From a virus, in IMG/VR virus record IMGVR_UViG_3300047378_000033, positions 1-22,853 of that record: a DNA stretch of 22,853 nt. One strand, 5' to 3'. A program made the translations under genes and the position numbers. This document shows positions 1 through 6,013 of this stretch, piece by piece; the first letter of the stretch is position 1, and each line of letters begins with the position of its first letter. The notes beneath the pieces were generated by a model. The model was not told the origin of the DNA. It worked only from the letters and a program-made list of their open reading frames with translations, and made no database searches.

Positions 1-33
1 CCTAAGGGGTCACAACAACGAGAGGTAGTAACC

Positions 34-399
34 ATGGCAGTATTAGAAGGCTTAGTAGCATTTGAGAATCTGGACGAGCATGAGATGTATCAGGGTCAGT
101 CCACCGGGAAGTTTTCTCTGGTTCTCAGCTTGGATGAACCAACGGCTGGCACATTGGCTGAGGCTGGTGTCAAGCTCCGCGAGTACGAAGGTGTCAAGCA
201 GCGCAAGTTTAGCACCAAGTATGATGTCCCGGTGATGGACGCTGAAGGTAATCCGTTCAAGGGTCGCATTGGTCGCGGGTCTAAGGTTCGTATCATGTAC
301 GCAGAGGGTCAGCCCCATCCGGTACACGGCACCAGCACGTACCTTAACAAGATCAAGGTGTTGGAGGTCGCAGAGCAGGAAGGCGGAGAGGACTTCTAG
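34..399 (+). CDS. T7 gp2.5-like single-stranded DNA-binding protein
   Basis: A 121-residue protein, probably an OB-fold ssDNA-binding protein that coats single strands at the phage fork. What is visible: beta-rich sequence throughout, no membrane segment, and a C-terminus rich in acidic residues ending EQEGGEDF. An acidic tail with a terminal aromatic residue is the hallmark of phage and bacterial SSBs, including T7 gp2.5, where it docks on the polymerase. The ATG at 34 follows AGAGG at 21-25 with 8 nt spacing. It is the first gene of the replication operon seen here and touches the primase-helicase gene through a TAGTG junction. It is shorter than T7 gp2.5. The assignment rests on the tail, size and position rather than on clear sequence identity. 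Confidence 0.65.
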   Translation: MAVLEGLVAFENLDEHEMYQGQSTGKFSLVLSLDEPTAGTLAEAGVKLREYEGVKQRKFSTKYDVPVMDAEGNPFKGRIGRGSKVRIMYAEGQPHPVHGTSTYLNKIKVLEVAEQEGGEDF

Positions 400-2024
400 T
401 GGCGGTTGAGTCAACATTCGTCCAGCATGAGCCATGCCCCAAGTGTGGCTCATCTGACAATCTGGCTCGTTATAGTGATGGTCATGCAGTCTGCTTCTCC
501 GGGGGCTGCAACTATTACGAACATGGCAACGGTCAGATAGGACAAGCAGCACAACGCAAACCAACGAGGTCATTAGAGATGACAGGTGTAACAGCGGCAA
601 TCCCTGACAGACGTATCTCACAGTCAACGTGCCAGCGGTACGGTGTGACAGTTGAGTACGGTACGGATGGACAAATTGTCAAGCATCATTACCCGTACCA
701 CCACAAGGACACAGGTGCGGTGACAGGAACCAAGGTGCGGATCACCGAAAACAAATCTTTCTACGCAACGGGGGAGTTTAATGAGGCGGGTCTCTTCGGC
801 CAGCAGGCTTTCAAGAGTGGCGGTAAATACATCACGATCACAGAAGGCGAGGCGGACGCGCTTGCTGTCAACGAGATGTTCGACGGAAAGTGGCCAGTCG
901 TCTCCATCAGATCAGGTGCAGCCGGAGCAGCCAAAGACATCAAAGCAAACCTAGAGTGGCTTGAGACCTTTGACAATGTGGTGATCTGCTTTGACAACGA
1001 CAAGGCAGGACAGGAGGCAGCCAAGTCGGTGCTTGATCTGTTCACCCCCAACAAGGCCAAGAATGTCACACTGCCAGCCAAGGATGCAGGCGACATGCTC
1101 AAGAGCAATCAGGTGCAGTCGTTTGTTAAGGAGTGGTGGAACGCTAAAGCCTATCGCCCGGACGGTATCGTGGCAGGCAATGAGACATGGGACATGATCA
1201 TCAAGCAGGCTGATGTCAAGTCCATACCCTATCCATGGGAGTGTCTCAACGAGATGACCCATGGGTTCCGCAAGCAGGAGCTGGTGACAATCACGTCAGG
1301 CTCAGGCATGGGTAAGTCGCAGATCGTTAGGGAGCTGGAGCATTACCTCTTGGGTGCAACGGATGAGAACATTGGCATCCTCGCGCTTGAGGAGGACATC
1401 CCTAAGACAGCTCTGGGTATCATGTCCATTGAGGCTAACAAGCAGCTTCACTTGGACAAGACCGTCTCTCAGGAAGAGAAGAAGGGCTACTGGGATCAGA
1501 CGCTAGGCACAGGCCGTGTGTTTATGTTTGACCACTGGGGCAGTACCAGTGAGGACAACCTGCTGGGACGCATACGCTACATGGCCAAGGGACTGGACTG
1601 CAAGTGGATCATCCTTGACCACCTGAGCATCGTGGTCAGCGATCAGGACACAGGTGACGAGCGTAAGGCTATCGACAGTATTATGACCAACCTCCGCAAG
1701 CTGGTTCAGGAGACAGGTGTAGGGCTATTCCTAGTATCACACCTTCGCAGACCCAGCGGTGCTAAGGCACACGAGGACGGTGGTAAGATTAGCTTGGGTG
1801 AGCTGCGAGGTTCAGCGGCCATCGCCCAGCTCAGTGATATTGTCATAGGCTTGGAGCGTGACCAGCAACATGCTGACCCTGAGACACGCAACACCACCAC
1901 GGTACGTGTGTTGAAGAATAGGTTTGTAGGACTGACTGGCCCTGCCTGTTACCTGTACTACGACAAGGAGTCAGGTCGCATGATTGAGACTAGCTGCCCC
2001 ACAGGAGACGACCCGGAGTTCTAA
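399..2024 (+). CDS. T7 gp4-like primase-helicase
   Basis: A bifunctional replisome protein that makes RNA primers and unwinds DNA as a hexamer. The N-terminal zinc finger has Cys13, Cys16, Cys32 and Cys37. A TOPRIM fold follows, with TEGEADAL (Glu149) and CFDNDKAG (Asp199, Asp201). The RecA-like helicase has Walker A TSGSGMGKS (299-307), Walker B IILDHLS (Asp407), the LVSHLR motif (His448), and a LKNRFVG segment whose Arg508 matches the T7 arginine finger. The protein ends in an acidic tail with terminal Phe (GDDPEF), as in T7 gp4. The start is GTG at 399, overlapping the previous stop by one base behind GGAGAGGA. Met61 (base 579) has a GAGG 9 nt upstream and could start a helicase-only form. 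At 541 aa it is close to T7 gp4 (566 aa). Confidence 0.95.
   Translation: MAVESTFVQHEPCPKCGSSDNLARYSDGHAVCFSGGCNYYEHGNGQIGQAAQRKPTRSLEMTGVTAAIPDRRISQSTCQRYGVTVEYGTDGQIVKHHYPYHHKDTGAVTGTKVRITENKSFYATGEFNEAGLFGQQAFKSGGKYITITEGEADALAVNEMFDGKWPVVSIRSGAAGAAKDIKANLEWLETFDNVVICFDNDKAGQEAAKSVLDLFTPNKAKNVTLPAKDAGDMLKSNQVQSFVKEWWNAKAYRPDGIVAGNETWDMIIKQADVKSIPYPWECLNEMTHGFRKQELVTITSGSGMGKSQIVRELEHYLLGATDENIGILALEEDIPKTALGIMSIEANKQLHLDKTVSQEEKKGYWDQTLGTGRVFMFDHWGSTSEDNLLGRIRYMAKGLDCKWIILDHLSIVVSDQDTGDERKAIDSIMTNLRKLVQETGVGLFLVSHLRRPSGAKAHEDGGKISLGELRGSAAIAQLSDIVIGLERDQQHADPETRNTTTVRVLKNRFVGLTGPACYLYYDKESGRMIETSCPTGDDPEF
566..581 (+). promoter_or_regulatory. Possible internal ribosome-binding site and start for a helicase-only form
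   Basis: GAGG at 566-569 lies 9 nt before the in-frame ATG at 579 (Met61). This Met follows the zinc-finger domain and precedes the TOPRIM domain. T7 gene 4 uses an internal start at an equivalent place (Met64) to make the 63-kDa/56-kDa 4A/4B pair. That this site is used here is inferred from the spacing and position. Confidence 0.4.
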
Positions 2025-3754
2025 TGAAGCAGGTTGTATTTGACATTGAAGCCAACGGTTTAAAGCCTACAAAGGTCTGGGTAATTGTAACTCAGGAGCT
2101 GGACACCAGTGAGACTAATGTGTTCTCAGGTGACACGCTGCTGTCATTCAACGATTATATTGCAGGTCTTGGAGAGTGTGAGATCATAGGTCACAACATC
2201 ATTGACTATGACGTACCTGTCCTTGAGGAACTGCTAGGCACAGACTTTAGTAAGTGCAAGGTGTCTGATACTTTAGTTATGTCACGATTGGCTAACCCAT
2301 CAAGAGAGGGCGGTCACTCGCTCCGTAACTGGGGTGACAGACTTAATCAATCTAAAGGAGATCACGATGACTGGGATAATTATTCGCAGGATATGGTGGA
2401 CTATTGCAAGCAAGACGTTAATGTTAATGTGCTGGTGTACAAGAGATTACTTCGTGAGCTTGCAGATTTTGGAGCTGAAAGCATTAGCTTGGAACACCAA
2501 GTACAAAGCATTATATCAAAGCAGATTAAAACAGGATGGCTCTTAGATCAAGAGAAAGCATTCGTATTGCTGGCTGAACTGAAGGAGAAGAAGTTTGATT
2601 TGGAGGATGAGGTACAGAAGGTATTTAAACCCTTGCCTACCTACATCAAAGAGATCAAACCGAAGATCAAGAAGGACGGCAGTCTGTCTATCGTGGGCCT
2701 GAAGTTTTTAGGAGATGACTGGGAAACAGTGGGTGGCGAGTTTAGTCGCATCGACTTCCCTCAGTTCAACCTTGGTTCACGTCAGCAGATAGGACGATAC
2801 CTCCAGCACTTTGGCTGGAAGCCTAAGCAATTTACTGAGACAGGACAGGCCATCGTAGACGAGGCAGTGCTGAGTACAGTGAAAGGAATACCACAGGCTT
2901 CCCTGATAGGTGAGTACCTGATGATACAGAAGCGTGTCGCACAGGTGCAAAGCTGGCTAGATGCAGTAGAGGATGACGGTAGAGTACACGGGTACGTTAA
3001 TTCCAATGGCGCAGTGACAGGACGCATGACGCACTCCAGTCCCAACATGGGGCAGGTTCCTGCGGTCTACTCACCCTACGGCAAGCAGTGTCGTGATGTG
3101 TGGACAGTGAAGGAAGGGTACAAGCTAGTCGGTATGGATGCCAGCGGTCTTGAGCTACGGATGTTAGCGCACTACATGAATGACGAGGACTACACGAATG
3201 AGATACTCAATGGAGATATACACACGGCAAACCAGCTGGCTGCGGGCCTTGAAACTAGAGATCAAGCGAAGACTTTCATATACGCTTTCCTTTACGGGGC
3301 CGGAGATGCCAAGGTCGGAAGTATCGTTGGTGGAACTAGAAAGGACGGTCAACGACTTAAGGAAAAGTTCCTCACAAATACGCCAGCTCTTGGAGAGTTA
3401 CGAACACGAGTTGGAATGGCGTCTACAAGAGGCTATGTTTATGGCTTGGATAGGAGACGGATCGCCATACGATCAGAACACGCTGCATTGAACAGCTTAC
3501 TCCAGTCAGCCGGGGCTATCGTTATGAAGAAAGCCTTGTGTTTACTACACGAGTATGCTATAATATGGGGTATAGACTTTAACTTTTTAGGGAACATACA
3601 CGATGAGATCCAGACAGAAGTCAGACAAGAGAAGGCAGAGGTTTTCGGAAGACTGGCAGCAAGCTGTGTTGAAGCTGCCGGACTCCACTACGAACTCAAC
3701 TGCCCTCTCGCAGGAGATTACAAAGTCGGAACCAGTTGGGCAGACACACACTGA
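2024..3754 (+). CDS. T7-like family A DNA polymerase with 3'-5' exonuclease
   Basis: The replicative polymerase, 576 aa (T7 gp5 is 704). The N-terminal proofreading exonuclease shows FDIEANGLKP (Asp7, Glu9), GHNIIDYDVP (Asp61) and DYCKQDV (Asp131). A thumb segment (about 204-252, PLPTY to FNLGSR) corresponds to much of the T7 thioredoxin-binding insertion but is somewhat shorter. The polymerase domain has motif A GMDASGLELR (Asp372), O-helix KTFIYAFLYGAGD with Lys416 and Tyr420, and motif C GNIHDEIQ (His527, Asp528). The C-terminus SWADTH matches the T7 end NWAICH, so the gene is complete. Tyr420 is the equivalent of T7 Tyr526 and E. coli Pol I Phe762; an aromatic residue there has been associated with virulent phages. 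The ATG overlaps the helicase stop (TAATG). The last 152 bases also encode the start of the next ORF in another frame. Confidence 0.96.
   Translation: MKQVVFDIEANGLKPTKVWVIVTQELDTSETNVFSGDTLLSFNDYIAGLGECEIIGHNIIDYDVPVLEELLGTDFSKCKVSDTLVMSRLANPSREGGHSLRNWGDRLNQSKGDHDDWDNYSQDMVDYCKQDVNVNVLVYKRLLRELADFGAESISLEHQVQSIISKQIKTGWLLDQEKAFVLLAELKEKKFDLEDEVQKVFKPLPTYIKEIKPKIKKDGSLSIVGLKFLGDDWETVGGEFSRIDFPQFNLGSRQQIGRYLQHFGWKPKQFTETGQAIVDEAVLSTVKGIPQASLIGEYLMIQKRVAQVQSWLDAVEDDGRVHGYVNSNGAVTGRMTHSSPNMGQVPAVYSPYGKQCRDVWTVKEGYKLVGMDASGLELRMLAHYMNDEDYTNEILNGDIHTANQLAAGLETRDQAKTFIYAFLYGAGDAKVGSIVGGTRKDGQRLKEKFLTNTPALGELRTRVGMASTRGYVYGLDRRRIAIRSEHAALNSLLQSAGAIVMKKALCLLHEYAIIWGIDFNFLGNIHDEIQTEVRQEKAEVFGRLAASCVEAAGLHYELNCPLAGDYKVGTSWADTH
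3536..3564 (+). promoter_or_regulatory. Promoter-like sequence inside the polymerase gene, upstream of the GIY-YIG ORF
   Basis: TTGTGT at 3536-3541, a 17-nt spacer and TATAAT at 3559-3564 preceded by TGC, which makes an extended -10 (TGCTATAAT). The predicted start point is near 3571. It is followed by AGGGAA at 3589-3594 and an ATG at 3603, so promoter, ribosome-binding site and start codon are in the right order and spacing. The -35 matches only the TTG half. The codons are also required to encode polymerase residues just before motif C, so part of the match may be chance. Confidence 0.45.
3589..3594 (+). promoter_or_regulatory. Ribosome-binding site for the nested GIY-YIG ORF
   Basis: AGGGAA with 8 nt to the ATG at 3603. 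It supports the ATG over the later in-frame alternatives GTG 3666 and TTG 3669. It lies inside the polymerase coding sequence. Confidence 0.45.
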
Positions 3755-4298
3755 AGCCTCTTGTAAGTCATGCGGTGTTACACTAACCTCAGATAATTGG
3801 GTTCCTTCCTTGAAAGAAAGGAATAATAAGGTGTGTAAAAGCTGTTGGAACACAAACTATAATGCAAAGAATAACCCGCGTCATAATCCTAACAGGATGT
3901 GGGTCAACGGAAAGTACGTGCCCAAGACACACCCGCTGTATAAGGCAGGACGATACAAAGGGTTTGAGGAAGCAGCCTTCAGTGGACTGGAGAACTTCAA
4001 GACCAACCCAGAGGGTCAGGTGTACATCATTACTAACCCTGCGTGGGAGGGCTGGGTCAAGGTAGGGATGGCTGTAGATGCAGAGGATAGGGCCGGAGGT
4101 TATCAAACAAGCTCACCTTACAGGGACTACGAGCTGGCCTACGTGGTGGACACAAAAGACCGTAGAGCTACAGAAGCAGAGACCCACGCTAGACTAGGTG
4201 AGTTGTTTGAACAACGTAACGAGTGGTTCAAGTGTGATGTAGAGATGGCTAAACGTATTATAGATGGTGTAACAGGAGAGTACGATGAAGCGTGTTGA
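3603..4298 (+). CDS. Zinc-ribbon plus GIY-YIG (T5orf172/MUG113-like) nuclease-family protein
   Basis: A 231-residue protein with a free-standing or homing endonuclease-like architecture. Residues 1-51 are basic and polar and are read from the polymerase 3' end in another frame. A zinc ribbon follows with Cys54, Cys57, Cys78 and Cys81. The C-terminal half resembles the T5orf172/MUG113 branch of GIY-YIG nucleases: QVYIITNP and VKVGMA stand for the GIY and YIG strands, Arg163 for the catalytic Arg, and Glu193 in TEAETHARLGELF for the metal ligand. All homology-like sequence begins within four codons of the polymerase stop, and no start exists between that stop and the zinc ribbon. Translation must therefore begin in the overlap (ATG 3603, GTG 3666 or TTG 3669) or by a +1 shift from the polymerase. 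It may be a mobile-type gene parked after the polymerase. Confidence 0.75.
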   Translation: MRSRQKSDKRRQRFSEDWQQAVLKLPDSTTNSTALSQEITKSEPVGQTHTEASCKSCGVTLTSDNWVPSLKERNNKVCKSCWNTNYNAKNNPRHNPNRMWVNGKYVPKTHPLYKAGRYKGFEEAAFSGLENFKTNPEGQVYIITNPAWEGWVKVGMAVDAEDRAGGYQTSSPYRDYELAYVVDTKDRRATEAETHARLGELFEQRNEWFKCDVEMAKRIIDGVTGEYDEAC

Positions 4299-5154
4299 AG
4301 ATGTAGTACAGGACATCTACGCTCTGATGGAAAGCAAGGACGCTGACCCATCTGTAGATGTAGAGGCAGAGATAGACAGGTTTGGTGAAAGCGTTAAGGA
4401 ACTGATGCGTACTGAGTTTGGTCGGAAGAAGCGAGAGGATAACCGCAAGCTACGCTTGTCGAACATTGGCCGCACTGACCGCTATCTCTGGAATCACTTT
4501 AATGGCACAGCGGGCGAAGACTTACAGCCCCACACCTACGTCAAGTTTATGTATGGTCACTTGATTGAAGAGATGTTGTTGTTCCTCACTCGCATGGCTG
4601 GACATAGTGTTACTGATGAGCAGAAGGTATGTAAAGTTGAAGGCATCGTGGGTCACATGGACTGCAAGATTGATGGTGTTGTTACTGATGTTAAGTCAGC
4701 AAGCAGCTTTGGGTTCAAGAAGTTTAAGGATGGTACACTGGTCAACGATGATTCCTTCGGTTACATTGATCAGATCAAGGCGTATGCTCACTCTTGTGGT
4801 GAGACCCAAGTAGGTTGGCTAACAATGGATAAAGCCAATGGTCACTTGACTTATCTTAAGTATGACCTTGAGGATACAGATAACGATAAGCTCAAAGAAC
4901 CTATTGTCGATAGGGTTAAGCACATCAAGCAGCTAGTGGAAGGCGATGAGCCAACTGAGTATTGCTATGACCCAGTACCTGATGGCAAGTCAGGCAACAT
5001 GAAGTTAGCGGTGGGTTGTTCTTACTGTCAGTTTAAAGAACATTGCTACCCTGACATGAGGGTCTTCGCTTATTCCTACGGGCCAAAGTATTTAGTAGAC
5101 GTAGTAAAGGAACCCAAGGTACAGGAGGTCATGCCAGATGAAGAGGGCTTTTAG
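4285..5154 (+). CDS. PD-(D/E)XK exonuclease, RecB/Cas4-like
   Basis: A 289-residue nuclease of the RecB/Cas4 superfamily, likely filling the role of T7 gp6 in DNA processing or primer removal. Visible motifs in order: GHLIEEML (Glu95), GHMDCKID (Asp126, Asp130), TDVKSAS (Asp135, Lys137) and the family QxxxY motif as DQIKAY (Gln163, Tyr167). A cysteine group GCSYCQFKEHC (Cys245, Cys248, Cys254) sits near the C-terminus, as in Cas4/AddB iron-sulphur nucleases. However, the N-terminal partner position reads NIGRTDRYLW without Cys, so a 4Fe-4S cluster is doubtful. The protein ends MPDEEGF, an acidic tail with terminal Phe like the SSB and helicase. The ATG at 4285 follows AGGAGA and overlaps the previous gene by 14 nt. 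This is not a CRISPR gene: no array or cas neighbours are present. Confidence 0.85.
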   Translation: MKRVEDVVQDIYALMESKDADPSVDVEAEIDRFGESVKELMRTEFGRKKREDNRKLRLSNIGRTDRYLWNHFNGTAGEDLQPHTYVKFMYGHLIEEMLLFLTRMAGHSVTDEQKVCKVEGIVGHMDCKIDGVVTDVKSASSFGFKKFKDGTLVNDDSFGYIDQIKAYAHSCGETQVGWLTMDKANGHLTYLKYDLEDTDNDKLKEPIVDRVKHIKQLVEGDEPTEYCYDPVPDGKSGNMKLAVGCSYCQFKEHCYPDMRVFAYSYGPKYLVDVVKEPKVQEVMPDEEGF

Positions 5155-5509
5155 ATCAGGACTTGAGAAGGATTTATCAGAGAAGCTAGATGGACAGTAC
5201 AAGTTTGAACCGTATGATCTACCGTACACAGTACACAAGAAGTATCTACCGGACTTCGTACACGAGGACAAGGCAATACTGATAGAGTGCAAAGGGTTCT
5301 TCAGAGTAGGTGATACACAGAAGTACACAGCCATTAGAGATTCAATGCCAGAGTGGGAGTTAATCTTTGTGTTGTCAAACCCCAACAAGAAGGTACGAAA
5401 GGGTGGTAAGATAACTATGGGAGAGTGGTGTGAGAAAGAAGGGTTCCAGCACTACACTGTAGAGACAGCCAAGGAGATGACACGGTATATCAAAAGGAAG
5501 AAAGTATAA
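5138..5509 (+). CDS. T7 endonuclease I-like Holliday junction resolvase
   Basis: A 123-residue protein matching the phage endonuclease I family (T7 gp3), which cleaves branched DNA before packaging and helps break down host DNA. The T7 catalytic set Glu20, Asp55, Glu65 and Lys67 aligns with Glu10 (AFRSGLE), Asp39 (YLPDF), Glu50 and Lys52 (LIECKG). The N-terminal arm of T7 gp3 is shortened, since only three residues precede AFRSGLE. The C-terminus is basic (KRKKV). The start at 5138 overlaps the exonuclease gene by 17 nt, with AGGAGG at 5122-5127. Confidence 0.92.
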   Translation: MKRAFRSGLEKDLSEKLDGQYKFEPYDLPYTVHKKYLPDFVHEDKAILIECKGFFRVGDTQKYTAIRDSMPEWELIFVLSNPNKKVRKGGKITMGEWCEKEGFQHYTVETAKEMTRYIKRKKV

Positions 5510-5679
5510 TGGCTATGACACTGGAGGAGTTAAAAGAAAAGATGGTGTTACATTTAGATGAAGAGCTACTGTGTGAGCTGTTGTCTATAACACCGGATGA
5601 TTTAGTAGAGGCTTTTGAACGTAGGATTATTAGAAACTTTGACAGAATAGCAGAGGACTTTGAAGATGAGATTGAATGA
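5509..5679 (+). CDS. Small acidic protein of unknown function, 56 aa
   Basis: An ORF starting at ATG 5509, in a TAATG junction with the endonuclease gene, and ending with TGA at 5677-5679. The protein is strongly acidic and probably all helical (MTLEELKEKM, LDEELLCELLS, TPDDLVEAFERR), ending FEDEIE. No catalytic motif is visible. It fits the small accessory proteins found among phage replication genes; its tight coupling on both sides argues that it is a real gene. The name of any family is not known to me from sequence alone. Confidence 0.7.
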   Translation: MAMTLEELKEKMVLHLDEELLCELLSITPDDLVEAFERRIIRNFDRIAEDFEDEIE

Positions 5680-6013
5680 CGCAACACCCGCAGACTGGGA
5701 TAGAGTACGTAAGCAAGCACCAGCAATAGAGAGAAAGTCAGGACTAGAGGCATGGATGAAGGCGGCACATGAGGAAGCTGAACAAATAATGGACAACGTA
5801 AACAAACCTACCCACTACAACACAGGCAACATAGAGTGCATTGAAGCTATTGAAGAGTCCATGTCTAGTGTTGCATTTAAGGGCTACCTCAAGGGCAACT
5901 GCATGAAGTACCTGTGGCGTTACGACTACAAAGGTAAGCAGGTAGAGGACTTGAGGAAGGCTGGATGGTACTTAAACAAGCTAACAGCAATGGTAACAGA
6001 GGAGAATAACTAG
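5666..6013 (+). CDS. DUF3310 protein (T7 gp1.7-like nucleotide kinase family)
   Basis: A 115-residue protein. Residues 43-108 carry the DUF3310 signature: VNKPTHYNTGNIECIEAIE, then a region with GNCMKYLWRYDYKG, then DLRKAGWYLNKL. T7 gp1.7, which has such a domain, is a dGMP/dTMP kinase; the same role here would feed nucleotide synthesis next to the ribonucleotide reductase, but that is inferred. A TTG at 5660 is in frame, but AGAGGA at 5652-5657 stands only 2 nt from it and 8 nt from the ATG at 5666, so I chose the ATG. It overlaps the 56-aa gene by 14 nt and ends in a TAGTG junction with the next gene. Confidence 0.85.
   Translation: MRLNDATPADWDRVRKQAPAIERKSGLEAWMKAAHEEAEQIMDNVNKPTHYNTGNIECIEAIEESMSSVAFKGYLKGNCMKYLWRYDYKGKQVEDLRKAGWYLNKLTAMVTEENN

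Noticed and set aside
52-627. Long antisense ORF opposite the SSB and helicase genes
   Set aside because: It mirrors real genes, has no recognisable domain and lacks a plausible place in the transcript layout.
4285-5154. Cas4 of a CRISPR adaptation system
   Set aside because: There is no array and no other cas gene, and the context is a phage replication operon; RecB/Cas4-like nucleases are common there.
5505-5510. TATAAT on the + strand at the endonuclease I gene end
   Set aside because: There is no -35-like sequence at 16-18 nt and no extended -10; it arises from the stop-start junction.
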